Shown here: one piece after another, positions 23,465 through 31,170 of the stretch
How positions within the stretch are numbered: the stretch's first letter is position 1
Layout of the letters: each line of letters starts with the position of its first letter
Notes under the pieces: model-generated
The model's database searches: none
The model's input: the letters and a program-made list of their open reading frames with translations, nothing else
What the model was told of the DNA's origin: nothing
From: an uncultured Ruminococcus sp.
Lineage (GTDB): Bacteria > Bacillota > Clostridia > Oscillospirales > Ruminococcaceae
Direction of reading: 5' to 3'
Assembly (NCBI RefSeq): GCF_902762735.1
Contig: NZ_CACWPP010000022.1
Location: 1 to 38,808, forward strand
Length of the DNA stretch: 38,808 nucleotides
Made by a program: the position numbers and the translations under genes

Positions 23465-23495
23465 GCATTTTCTGCACAGAAAAGGCAGAAAACGC
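23465..23495 (-). promoter_or_regulatory. Leader hairpin upstream of the polysaccharide operon
   Basis: On the minus strand an 11-bp stem (GCGTTTTCTGC / GCAGAAAATGC, one G-U pair) with a 9-nt loop lies 33-63 nt before the first start codon, inside a leader of about 195 nt. A second stem, CTTCATC/GATGAAG, lies upstream in the same leader. No T-run follows, so this is a structural or attenuator-like element rather than a plain terminator. Confidence 0.55.
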
Positions 23496-23633
23496 CGATA
23501 TAAGTCAACATATCAACTTCATCATAAAAGCCGATGGCATCGCACCCGAAAGATGAAGAAGCAGAGAAAACGAGTAAATTTAATTGATCGTAATGCATAC
23601 TATTTGTTAAATTATATATACTTCTCCACCATT

Positions 23634-23662
23634 ATTATAGCACACTTAAACGATAAAGTCAA
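23634..23662 (-). promoter_or_regulatory. Main promoter of the polysaccharide operon
   Basis: Minus strand TTGACT (23657-23662), 17-nt spacer, TATAAT (23634-23639) preceded by TGTGC. Nearly consensus. The leader to the first start codon is about 195 nt. Confidence 0.88.
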
Positions 23663-23928
23663 TAATTTTCTATCTTTTCATCAGTATAAATAATAAGCTC
23701 TGTATTAAAATAAATGTTATTGTAAGCGTAAACACTTTATTCATTGATTAGTGATTTTATGTGCATACTTTAGGCTGCATATGACCTTTCAAAAACGCGG
23801 AATTTGTCGTAATTGTCAAAAATTCCGGCAGTTATCAGACTGATTTTTTATATTGTAATTCTGCATAAAAGAATGTATATATTATTTGAATTGAGATAGC
23901 GTGTTTGTCAATATTCAGCTCATCTTCA
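23663..23928. other. A/T-rich divergent intergenic region
   Basis: This is the core of the 709-bp gap between the sugar transferase and manC. Between the two divergent promoters I see only A/T-rich DNA, with no open frame, terminator or clear repeat. Confidence 0.6.
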
Positions 23929-23957
23929 TTGACAAAACGGCTTAAATGTAGTAAAAT
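23929..23957 (+). promoter_or_regulatory. Promoter of manC
   Basis: Plus strand TTGACA (23929-23934), 17-nt spacer, TAAAAT (23952-23957). It gives a leader of about 178 nt to the manC ATG. The leader includes GTGCCTGCTG at 23978-23987, also found in the rfbA leader. Confidence 0.78.
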
Positions 23958-24141
23958 AACAATGTATATGTAAACATGTGCCTGCTGTACTGTCGGACTA
24001 TGAGAACGTTTTCATAACGGCGCGGGCGCGAACGGCTGATCCTGCGGCTGAATATCAGTGTTAAAGCGCTTGATCGCTGTATATAACGGTGTTCAGCAAA
24101 GGTTACAGTCATGCATATAACAGTAGATTTAAGGTGATCAA

Positions 24142-25467
24142 ATGAACATTATCTTACTGTCAGGCGGAAGCGGCAAAAGGCTCTGGCCGCTTTCAAACGA
24201 TATACAAAGCAAGCAGTTTTTGCGGCTGTTCAAGAATGGTGACGGCCGTTATGAGTCAATGCTCCAGCGGGTATACCGCCAGATAAAATCGGTCAGCGAT
24301 GCGGAGATCACTATTGCCACATCTCAGCCGCAGGTCAGCGCCATAAGAAATCAGCTTGGCAACAAGGTATCTGTCTGCATCGAACCGTGCAGGAGGGACA
24401 CTTTCCCTGCTATCGCGCTGGCATCGGTATTTCTGCGTGATTTTCAGAAGGTGGACAGGGACGAATGCATAATAGTATGCCCTGTTGATCCATATGTTGA
24501 CAACAGCTACTATGAGTGCGTGAAGTCGCTGGAAAAGCTGGTGTGCGAGGGCAGCACTGCTCTTACGCTCATGGGCATCGAGCCTACTTATCCGTCGGAC
24601 AAGTATGGGTACATCATACCTGAGGAAAAGTCTGTGATAAGCAGGGTGAGGTCTTTTAAGGAAAAGCCTGACAAGAAAACTGCGGGCGAGTACCTGAAGC
24701 AGGGCGCACTCTGGAATGCGGGCGTTTTCGCTTTCAGGCTGGGGTACATACTTGACAAGGTGGAAGAGATAACGGGCACAGTGAGTTATGAGGAGCTTCT
24801 GGAGAGGTATGAGACACTCAACAGGATCTCGTTTGACTACGCGGTGGTCGAGAAGGAAAGTTCTATACAGGTGGTGCGCTATTCGGGCGAGTGGAAAGAC
24901 GTTGGTACGTGGAACATGATGACCGAAGTTATGGCGGATACCTCAAAGGGCGATGTCACGCTTGATGATACCTGCGAGAACACGCAGGTGGTGAACGAGC
25001 TGGGAATTCCCGTGCTTTGCATGGGCTGTCATAATATGGTAATAGCTGCCAGCGGTGACGGCATACTGGTCTCGGACAAGGAAAGAAGCGACGACATGAA
25101 GCCCTACGTGGAGAAGATCGCGGGTGCGGCGCATTTTGCCGAGAAATCCTGGGGCACGTACACGGTCATAGACACCGAGCCTGAGACTATGACTGTCAAG
25201 ATAAAGCTGTTTGCGGGCAAGCGCATGAAGTATCAGACGCACAAGCATCGCGACGAGGTCTGGACGATACTTTCGGGCGAGGGCAGGTTCATCATAGATG
25301 ACAGGGAGATACCTGTGAAGCAGGGCGACACGGTCAGCGCAAAAGCGGGTGTCAAGCACATGATAATAGCTGAGACTAATATGAGCATTCTCGAAGTGCA
25401 GATAGGCAAAGAGATAAGCCGCAAGGACAAGGTGATATACGACCACGAGCAGGTCAGGAAAAAATAA
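24142..25467 (+). CDS. manC: Mannose-1-phosphate guanylyltransferase with cupin (PMI-type) domain
   Basis: This 441-residue protein makes GDP-mannose from mannose-1-phosphate and GTP. Residues 1-20 hold the nucleotidyltransferase signature LLSGGSGKRLWPLS. EPCRRDTFPAIALAS (about 82-96), FKEKPDKKTA and LWNAGVFAF follow as family motifs. The C-terminal cupin (about 330-430) includes MKYQTHKHRDEVWTILSGEG with metal-binding His residues, as in type II phosphomannose isomerases. It is divergent from the polysaccharide operon and supplies a likely donor for it. No phosphomannomutase gene is visible. The last codons AAA AAA TAA lie inside the target duplication of element B, which sits directly behind the gene. 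Confidence 0.93.
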   Translation: MNIILLSGGSGKRLWPLSNDIQSKQFLRLFKNGDGRYESMLQRVYRQIKSVSDAEITIATSQPQVSAIRNQLGNKVSVCIEPCRRDTFPAIALASVFLRDFQKVDRDECIIVCPVDPYVDNSYYECVKSLEKLVCEGSTALTLMGIEPTYPSDKYGYIIPEEKSVISRVRSFKEKPDKKTAGEYLKQGALWNAGVFAFRLGYILDKVEEITGTVSYEELLERYETLNRISFDYAVVEKESSIQVVRYSGEWKDVGTWNMMTEVMADTSKGDVTLDDTCENTQVVNELGIPVLCMGCHNMVIAASGDGILVSDKERSDDMKPYVEKIAGAAHFAEKSWGTYTVIDTEPETMTVKIKLFAGKRMKYQTHKHRDEVWTILSGEGRFIIDDREIPVKQGDTVSAKAGVKHMIIAETNMSILEVQIGKEISRKDKVIYDHEQVRKK

Positions 25468-25629
25468 TGTGGTTATCCCGCTGACACACCAAAATAAACG
25501 ATGTTATATCGGGAATTGAATACAGTTGGTGGTTATCTTTCCCCCGCCGCAGGCGGGGGAAAGATATGGGGCGCTCAATTATCCTTTTGTTTACCGCATT
25601 TTTAGTTGGTGTGCTAAAGGGATAGTCAT
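25468..25629. mobile_element. MITE-like element B, complete, inserted at the manC stop codon
   Basis: This 162-bp element has inverted ends (GTTATCCCGCTGACACACC at left, GGTGTGCTAAAGGGATAG at right) and a perfect 15-bp central stem, TATCTTTCCCCCGCC (25534-25548) against 25552-25566 with loop GCA. It is flanked by AAAAAATAA at 25459-25467 and 25630-25638. The left copy is the end of manC including its TAA. A minus-strand open frame through the element is an artefact shared with the other copies. Confidence 0.9.
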
Positions 25630-25638
25630 AAAAAATAA

Positions 25639-25735
25639 TGTGGTTATCCTGCTGACACACCACTAAAACAGCGGCTGTACAGAACTTAAGGTCCTTGGCG
25701 TATATTTTTAGTTGGTGTGCTAAAGGGATAGTCAT
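25639..25735. mobile_element. MITE-like element C, short form, in tandem with B
   Basis: This 97-bp element has the same ends as B (GTGGTTATCCTGCTGACACA, GGTGTGCTAAAGGGATAG) but an unrelated interior and no C-rich central hairpin. The ends pair more extensively (CACACC-ACTAAAA with TTTTTAGTT-GGTGTG). A third copy of AAAAAATAA follows at 25736-25744, so B and C share one target duplication between them. Confidence 0.87.
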
Positions 25736-25789
25736 AAAAAATAAAGCAACGCCGTTTTACGGTGTTTTGACAGAACGAGGCTGTAAATT

Positions 25790-26947
25790 ATGAAGAAAAA
25801 GGTATTACACATATCAAAGTATTACTACCCGTTTATAGGCGGCGTTGAGGAAGTCGCGGCAGACATAACGATGGCGCTGGGGAATGGCGGATATGAGCAG
25901 AAGATAATCTGCTTCAACGAGGATTCGACCACTGACGGTGTGACTACCCACAGGGGGGAGACTGTACACGACCATATCGGCGACGTTGAGGTCATCAGGT
26001 GCGGGACTGCTGTGAAAGTGGCATCGCAGGCGCTTTCTGCGACGTATTTCAGTGAGCTGAAAAAGCTGATGGAAGGCTACAAGCCTGATATTGTGGTGTT
26101 CCATTACCCGAACCCGTTTGTGTCGGAACTTCTGCTGAGATACAAAAAGAATGATTTTAAGCTGGTGGTGTACTGGCATCTTGATATTACAAAGCAGAAG
26201 GTGCTTTCAAAGTTCTTCTACCACCAGAATATAGAATTGCTGGAGAGGGCTGACAAGATAGTTGCAACAAGCCCGAACTACATAAAGGGAAGCCCGTTTT
26301 TAAGGCGTTTCAGGAAAAAGTGCGTGGTAATACCCAACTGCATCAATAACAAGAGGCTGACGGTGACACCCGAGATAGAGGCGCTGGCGGCAAAGATACG
26401 CCGCAAGTACAAGGATAAGATCATCTGTTTCGGGCTGGGAAGGCACATACCTTACAAGGGCTTTATCAAGCTGGTGGAGGCAAGCCGTTATCTTGATGAC
26501 AGATTTGAGATACTTATCGGCGGCAAGGGCGATCTGACGGGCATGCTGATGAAAGAGGCTTCGGGCGACAGCAAGGTGCATTTTCTCGGCAAGATAAGCG
26601 ATAGTCAGCTGATAGCCTGCCTGCTGGCGTGTGATGTTTTCTGCTTCCCGTCGGTGACTAAGAACGAGGCGTTCGGCATAGCGCTGGCTGAGGGCATGTA
26701 CTTCGGCAAGCCTGCGGTGACTTTCACCATCGAGGGCAGTGGTGTCAACTATGTGAATGTCAAGGACGTTACCGGACTTGAATGCCCGAATTCGGACAGT
26801 GCGGCTTACGCGGGTGCGCTGGAAAAGCTGGCGGCAGACCCTGAACTCAGGAAAAAGCTGGGTGAAGCGGGCAGAGCGAGGGTGCTTAAAAAGTTCACCT
26901 ATGATACTTTCCGCACCAATATACTTGAACTGATGGAAAAACTTTGA
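25790..26947 (+). CDS. Family 4 glycosyltransferase
   Basis: This 385-residue GT-B glycosyltransferase begins KVLHISKYYYPFIGGVEEVA, the acceptor-side Gly-Gly loop of this family. The donor domain has CFGLGRHIPYKGFIKLVEA (about 207-225) and the signature PSVTKNEAFGIALAEGMYFG (about 285-304) with the E-x7-E pair. It probably uses GDP-mannose, since it follows manC on the same strand, but two small mobile elements now separate the two genes by 322 bp. GAGG lies 9 nt before the ATG. No own promoter was found, so it may depend on transcription through the elements. Confidence 0.91.
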   Translation: MKKKVLHISKYYYPFIGGVEEVAADITMALGNGGYEQKIICFNEDSTTDGVTTHRGETVHDHIGDVEVIRCGTAVKVASQALSATYFSELKKLMEGYKPDIVVFHYPNPFVSELLLRYKKNDFKLVVYWHLDITKQKVLSKFFYHQNIELLERADKIVATSPNYIKGSPFLRRFRKKCVVIPNCINNKRLTVTPEIEALAAKIRRKYKDKIICFGLGRHIPYKGFIKLVEASRYLDDRFEILIGGKGDLTGMLMKEASGDSKVHFLGKISDSQLIACLLACDVFCFPSVTKNEAFGIALAEGMYFGKPAVTFTIEGSGVNYVNVKDVTGLECPNSDSAAYAGALEKLAADPELRKKLGEAGRARVLKKFTYDTFRTNILELMEKL

Positions 26948-26959
26948 TACTGACTTACG

Positions 26960-26986
26960 GCATCGCCTGCGGGCGGTGCTTTTTTT
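26960..26986 (+). terminator. Terminator of the manC/glycosyltransferase unit
   Basis: Stem GCATCGCC-TGCG-GGCGGTGC (26960-26979) followed by seven T's, 12 bp after the stop codon. Confidence 0.92.
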
Positions 26987-27007
26987 GTACGCGAACGTTT
27001 TACAGGC

Positions 27008-27043
27008 ACAAAAAAATCGGCAGTCTCATAAGAAACTGCCGAT
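27008..27043 (-). terminator. Terminator of the secreted protein gene at 27059
   Basis: Minus strand ATCGGCAGT / ACTGCCGAT stem (27016-27043) followed by TTTTTTTG, 15 bp after the stop codon. Confidence 0.92.
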
Positions 27044-27058
27044 ATATGTGCTATTTTA

Positions 27059-28201
27059 TTACTTTACAGTAACATTGAATGTGTGCTGATTGATGTTATC
27101 TTTTACCCACTCGCCGTTGACCTTAGCGCAAACAGCCATCTTGTAAGTGCCGTTGCCTACCTGAGGAGAAGTCCAGGAAGTAACGCTGCCGTCTACCTGC
27201 TTCTTAACTACCCACTTGTTAGCCTGGAATACAGCGATGCCGTACTTTTCAGCACCGTCAATTGCGTTCCACTTAAAGCCGATCTTGTGATCCTTGACCT
27301 GTGTCTGAACAGAAGGATACAGAGCCTTCAGAGTAGTGTCAACAGTGGTGTTTTTGAAATTAACGCCGTAAACTATATTGCCGTCAATGCCTTCGCCTGT
27401 TACAGTGGAATCACCGCGAGCGCGCAGCTTGAGAGTCTGACCGTTCACCTTGCTCATATCTTTAGCATGAACATAGAAGTAGCCATACAGACCATAGGAA
27501 TTAACGGTGTTAGGCTTCATTACAGTGTAGGTGATGTGGTTGTAAACGCCAGCCTCATCAGGATCGGGATAAGCAGAGAATGCCTGATCTACGTCACCTG
27601 TATCGCAATCGAATTCGAATTCACAATCATCAAATACGTTGGGGTTAACAACCAGCGAGCAGCCCAGGCTGGAGATCTGGTTTTTGAGAGCGCCCTTTAC
27701 ATATACAGGAACTTTCAGCCAGTTATCGCCATCATAGGTAGGAACACCCAGAGAAGCTGTGATCTCAGTGCAGCTAACAGTTCTTACAGGCAGTTCCTTC
27801 TTTTCGCCGGTGGTCTTGTTTACCTTTACAGCCTTGATGTGAGCGCCATTGAAAGCAGTGCTCATCTTTAAGGTAACAGACTTAGTGGTGTAAGAAAGCT
27901 GAGTCCAGTTATCACTGTTTGCAGGAGCATAGTACCACTCATAGGTGAAGCCGTCCAGACCATACTTTTCATCCTCTGCGCCCAGAGTAACTGTCATGGT
28001 GAAGCTCTCGCCTGCTTTGCAGAACAGGTCACCTGTCAGGAAATTGCCCTGGTACTGGAAATCGGTAACAGCAGCGCTTGCTACGATAGCATTGGAGCTG
28101 AATACAGAAGTACCGGGTACTGCAACTGCTGCTGCAGGTACCATTACTGCCATTGCGCACAGGACTGCTGCGCACTTTGATGCGAACTTTGTCATCTTCA
28201 T
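27059..28201 (-). CDS. Secreted protein: Ig-like, cohesin-like and C-terminal beta-sandwich domains
   Basis: This 380-residue exported protein has a signal peptide at about 1-44 (ASKCAAVLCAMAVMVPAAAV, cleavage near ASA-A). Residues about 45-140 form an Ig-like domain (YEWYYAPANSDNW). About 145-280 form a beta domain with 'LKVPVYVKGAL..' and 'SSLGCSLVVNPNVFDD', which resembles the first strands of a cohesin. The last 90 residues form a conserved domain (GFKWNAIDGAEKYGIAVFQA) shared with its paralogue and related to fibronectin type III repeats. The ATG at 28201 has GGAGG 8 nt upstream; the earlier in-frame ATG does not. It is downstream of the second paralogue, with no clear own promoter. Cell-surface attachment or scaffold-like binding is a guess. 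Confidence 0.8.
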   Translation of the reverse strand: MKMTKFASKCAAVLCAMAVMVPAAAVAVPGTSVFSSNAIVASAAVTDFQYQGNFLTGDLFCKAGESFTMTVTLGAEDEKYGLDGFTYEWYYAPANSDNWTQLSYTTKSVTLKMSTAFNGAHIKAVKVNKTTGEKKELPVRTVSCTEITASLGVPTYDGDNWLKVPVYVKGALKNQISSLGCSLVVNPNVFDDCEFEFDCDTGDVDQAFSAYPDPDEAGVYNHITYTVMKPNTVNSYGLYGYFYVHAKDMSKVNGQTLKLRARGDSTVTGEGIDGNIVYGVNFKNTTVDTTLKALYPSVQTQVKDHKIGFKWNAIDGAEKYGIAVFQANKWVVKKQVDGSVTSWTSPQVGNGTYKMAVCAKVNGEWVKDNINQHTFNVTVK

Positions 28202-28218
28202 TTTAAAAGCCTCCATTT

Positions 28219-28237
28219 CGTTAAACATTGTTTAACG
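28219..28237. promoter_or_regulatory. Perfect 19-bp palindrome next to the ribosome site
   Basis: CGTTAAACATTGTTTAACG reads as two 9-bp arms around one central base. It ends 5 bp upstream of the GGAGG of the 27059 gene. It could be an operator or an RNA hairpin that hides the ribosome site. Confidence 0.6.
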
Positions 28238-28253
28238 TCCCTTAATATATTTT

Positions 28254-28286
28254 CAAAAAATCCGACAGTTCTAACCGAACCGTCGG
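28254..28286 (-). terminator. Terminator left behind the gene remnant
   Basis: Minus strand CCGAC-GGTTC...GAACT-GTCGG stem (28262-28286) followed by ATTTTTTG. It follows the decayed paralogue by about 30 bp and would limit readthrough into the 27059 gene. Confidence 0.8.
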
Positions 28287-28315
28287 TTTTAATGAACGTA
28301 GTAAATTAAGCGGTA

Positions 28316-28387
28316 TCACTTTTCAGTAACGGAGAATGAGTATTTGCCGATGTCATCAATGATCCATTTGCGAATAACTGTATGAAT
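28316..28387 (-). pseudogene. C-terminal remnant of a third paralogue
   Basis: A frame of 23 codons ending in TGA encodes VIRKWIIDDIGKYSFSVTEK. This lines up residue for residue with the last 20 residues of the two neighbouring secreted proteins (VNGEWVKDNINQHTFNVTVK and VNGSWVKADVFKHAFYVTVK). A stop codon lies just upstream, so only the tail survives. It is followed by its own terminator. The rest of the 297-bp gap holds nothing else coding. Confidence 0.8.
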
Positions 28388-28441
28388 TCAGATGAAAGTT
28401 TTCCCGTTAGTTTTAGCGGATCCCCCATTTATTCCAGAAAC

Positions 28442-28466
28442 CCGACAGCCTCAGAGAAGCTGTCGG
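28442..28466 (-). terminator. Weak terminator of the 28499 gene
   Basis: Minus strand CCGACAG / CTGTCGG stem with an 11-nt loop, about 33 bp after the stop codon; only a short T-run (GTTTCTGG) follows. The stem sequence is nearly the same as that of the terminator at 28254-28286, consistent with duplication. Confidence 0.5.
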
Positions 28467-28498
28467 TATCTGAAAAAATTATTGTAATATACTGTAAA

Positions 28499-29626
28499 TT
28501 ACTTAACAGTTACGTAGAAAGCGTGCTTGAATACGTCAGCTTTTACCCAAGAACCGTTGACCTTAGCAAGAACAACGAGTCTGTAAGTGCCTGTACCTAC
28601 CTGAGGTGAAGTCCAGGTGTGAACGCTGCCGTCTACCTGCTTCTTAACTACCCACTTGTTAGCCTGATATATACCTACGCCATACTTCTCAGCGCCTGGA
28701 ACTGCGTTCCACTTAAAGCCGATCTTGCGATCCTTGACCTGTGTCTGAACAACAGGATACAGAGAAGTGGTGGAAGAACCTGTGCTGATGGTGGTGCTGG
28801 AATTAGTTGTACCATACTGAACAACGCCTGTCAGATTGCCGCCGCTTGCCATCAGGTCGAGGTCGGTCAGTGTCAGCTTGGAGCCGTTAGCGCTCTTGCC
28901 GCTCTTAGGCTTCAGCATGAAGTAACCGAGATCACCGCCTGAAACGGTAACAGGAGAAACAGATGCAGCGCTTACGCGGTAAACGCCTGCGCTTACATTG
29001 TTGTCCAGAACGCTCAGGTTTGTGTTTGAATAGAACTTAACAGCCTCAAATACGTTGCTGTCATAATTCAGCTCGAAAGAAGCACCTGATAACAGGTTGT
29101 TGTACAGACCTGACAGGCTTACAGGTACTTTAACATAGCCGTTGCTCTGAACAGATGCAGTGCCGAACTTTGCAGTAACTGCGTTGCAGTTAACTGTTCT
29201 CATGGAGAACCAGTCAGTGTCGTGAACTTCATTGGTCTTGGTATTGGTGATCTCTACCTTGTAGTGTCTCATATTCTTGGCAGCGGTCATCGTGTCAGTG
29301 AAAACAGTGCCGGTAGCGCCGCTTATCTTGTTCCACTGGAGATTGCCGCTCTGGGTATCGCTGTAATACCACTGATATTTGAAATCGCTGTTGCTGTAAT
29401 TGCCGCGATAATATGCGCCGAGATTGACCTCGAACTTGATCTGGCCGCCGATAGCAACATACTGGTCGCCTGTTAACGAGGCGTAATCGTTCTCGGCAGC
29501 GCTTGCTACGATAGCGTTGCTGCTGAATGCAGTGTTTGCAGGAACTGCAACGGCTGCTGCGGGCAGCATTACGGTCATAGCACAAAGTACAGCTGCGCAT
29601 TTACTTGCTACTTTTGTAATTTTCAT
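28499..29626 (-). CDS. Secreted protein, paralogue with Ig-like and cohesin-like domains
   Basis: This 375-residue protein has the same plan as its neighbour at 27059. Its signal peptide at about 1-43 is nearly identical (SKCAAVLCAMTVMLPAAAVA). An Ig-like domain (about 50-145, FKYQWYYSDT) is followed by a cohesin-like domain (about 155-280) with YVKVPVSLSGLY, GASFELNYDSNVFEAVKF and GGDLGYFMLKPKSGK. That order of strands matches cohesins, where 'VPV.L.......G..F.L.YD..V.E' opens the domain. Residues 290-375 hold the shared C-terminal domain. GGAGG lies 8 nt upstream of the ATG at 29626. It has its own promoter and a leader of about 170 nt. Dockerin binding is possible but unproven. Confidence 0.82.
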   Translation of the reverse strand: MKITKVASKCAAVLCAMTVMLPAAAVAVPANTAFSSNAIVASAAENDYASLTGDQYVAIGGQIKFEVNLGAYYRGNYSNSDFKYQWYYSDTQSGNLQWNKISGATGTVFTDTMTAAKNMRHYKVEITNTKTNEVHDTDWFSMRTVNCNAVTAKFGTASVQSNGYVKVPVSLSGLYNNLLSGASFELNYDSNVFEAVKFYSNTNLSVLDNNVSAGVYRVSAASVSPVTVSGGDLGYFMLKPKSGKSANGSKLTLTDLDLMASGGNLTGVVQYGTTNSSTTISTGSSTTSLYPVVQTQVKDRKIGFKWNAVPGAEKYGVGIYQANKWVVKKQVDGSVHTWTSPQVGTGTYRLVVLAKVNGSWVKADVFKHAFYVTVK

Positions 29627-29805
29627 TGAATAGACCTCCATTTAAAATTTTACCTTTACTTCCGTTCTGCTCTCATTCAGGACGGACAAATTTTCGATGT
29701 TAAAGCCGCTCAAACCGATCCGAAGCCCTGCACGCTGAACTGATATGCAGATCAGAAACTTCATTTCAGACTTATACTGTTCGGTTTAAACTTTTAACTG
29801 TCCTT

Positions 29806-29834
29806 ATTATAACACGATTAAAAATCCATTTCAA
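29806..29834 (-). promoter_or_regulatory. Promoter of the secreted-protein pair
   Basis: Minus strand TTGAAA (29829-29834), 17-nt spacer, TATAAT (29806-29811) preceded by CGTGT. The leader contains AAACCGA / TCGGTTT as a possible stem. Confidence 0.82.
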
Positions 29835-30111
29835 TAGTTATAGTTAACAAATTTTACTCTTATGTTTTATAAATTTCATATAGGTTAAGGTTAATTCCCC
29901 GAAATACATGTTTATTTTAGAACTTAAATAATAAGCATTAATGGCTATTTTATTACTTGCTTATGTTAATTTAACCTTTACAAAAACAGCTCATTTTCGG
30001 CGATTTTATGGAGAACTAATATTACTTGAATAAATTTACAATATATTAATATTTTGCACGGCAGACAATGACAGTTTGCAGCAGTATTTAAAGTTTAGTG
30101 ATATTAATTAC
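29835..30111. other. A/T-rich divergent spacer
   Basis: Gene-free DNA between the divergent promoters of the secreted proteins and rfbA. Very A/T-rich; I see no hairpin, repeat or open frame worth calling. Confidence 0.6.
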
Positions 30112-30140
30112 TTTACATTAGCTGATTTATGTGTTATAAT
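30112..30140 (+). promoter_or_regulatory. Promoter of the rfbACBD operon
   Basis: TTTACA (30112-30117), 17-nt spacer, TATAAT (30135-30140) preceded by TGTGT. A leader of about 120 nt follows; GTGCCTGCTG (30172-30181) recurs in the manC leader. Confidence 0.85.
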
Positions 30141-30266
30141 GTTGTTGATATAATTTTGTGCGCTGATACTTGTGCCTGCTGACAGCCGCAGAGCTGATGA
30201 TGAAATACGGTGTATCTGTGGGAGGCGCGCACTGTATCGCGGAAAAAATTGAACAGGAGAGACAAT

Positions 30267-31154
30267 ATGAAAGGTATAATTTTAGCGGGCGGTTCGGGTA
30301 CAAGGCTTTACCCGCTGACGATGGTTACATCGAAGCAGCTGCTGCCCATTTATGACAAGCCGATGGTCTACTATCCGCTGTCAACGCTGATGCTGGCTGG
30401 CATAAAGGACATACTGATAATCTCCACGCCGACGGATCTGCCTAACTTTGAGCGCCTGCTGGGTGACGGTTCGGAGTTTGGCATAAATTTGAGCTACAAG
30501 GTGCAGCCTTCCCCTGACGGGCTTGCACAGGCGTTCATTCTCGGAGAAGAATTCATCGGCGGTGATGCCTGCGCTATGGTGCTGGGCGACAACATCTTCT
30601 ACGGAAACGGCTTCAGCACACTGCTGAGGTCTGCCGTCAAAGATGCTGAGGAAAACAAGCGTGCTACTGTATTCGGCTACTATGTGTCCGACCCTGAGCG
30701 CTTTGGAGTGGTGGCTTTTGACGAGAACGGAAAGGCTACTTCCATTGAAGAAAAGCCTGCACAGCCTAAGAGCAATTATGCGGTGACGGGGCTGTATTTC
30801 TATCCGTCAGGTGTATCTGCCAAGGCTAATCAGGTCAAGCCGTCGGCGAGGGGCGAGCTGGAGATAACCACCCTCAACGAAATGTATCTTGATGACGATC
30901 TGCTGGACGTTCAGCTTCTCGGACGCGGTTTTGCATGGCTTGATACGGGAACGATGGACAGCCTTGCTGAGGCTACCAACTTCGTTCAGATGATACAGAA
31001 TCGTCAGGGAATTGAAATATCTGCTCCCGAAGAAATTGCGTTTATCAATGGTTGGATCGGAAAAGATGAACTCATTCAGTCGGCAGAAAAATACGGAAAG
31101 TCCCCATACGGCGCACATCTTAGAAAAGTTGCCGAGGGCAAGATAAAATATTAA
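30267..31154 (+). CDS. rfbA: Glucose-1-phosphate thymidylyltransferase
   Basis: This 295-residue first enzyme of dTDP-L-rhamnose synthesis joins glucose-1-phosphate and dTTP. The nucleotide-binding loop is [13 protein letters not shown] (about 6-18), followed by [29 protein letters not shown] and LGDNIFYG carry the active-site Asp residues. The start is the ATG at 30267, with AGGAGA upstream; the frame extends 19 codons further back without a ribosome site. Four rhamnose genes follow in order with short gaps. Confidence 0.97.
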   Translation: MKGIILAGGSGTRLYPLTMVTSKQLLPIYDKPMVYYPLSTLMLAGIKDILIISTPTDLPNFERLLGDGSEFGINLSYKVQPSPDGLAQAFILGEEFIGGDACAMVLGDNIFYGNGFSTLLRSAVKDAEENKRATVFGYYVSDPERFGVVAFDENGKATSIEEKPAQPKSNYAVTGLYFYPSGVSAKANQVKPSARGELEITTLNEMYLDDDLLDVQLLGRGFAWLDTGTMDSLAEATNFVQMIQNRQGIEISAPEEIAFINGWIGKDELIQSAEKYGKSPYGAHLRKVAEGKIKY

Positions 31155-31170
31155 GGGGAATTGTGGAAAA

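Noticed and set aside
23433-23630. c-di-GMP or other known riboswitch in the polysaccharide leader
   Set aside because: The leader has stems, but I could not find the conserved core of a known riboswitch class.
25454-25735. 93-residue minus-strand protein, similar to a frame at 38524-38724
   Set aside because: Both lie in the hairpin elements. Their likeness comes from the repeat DNA, not from a conserved gene.
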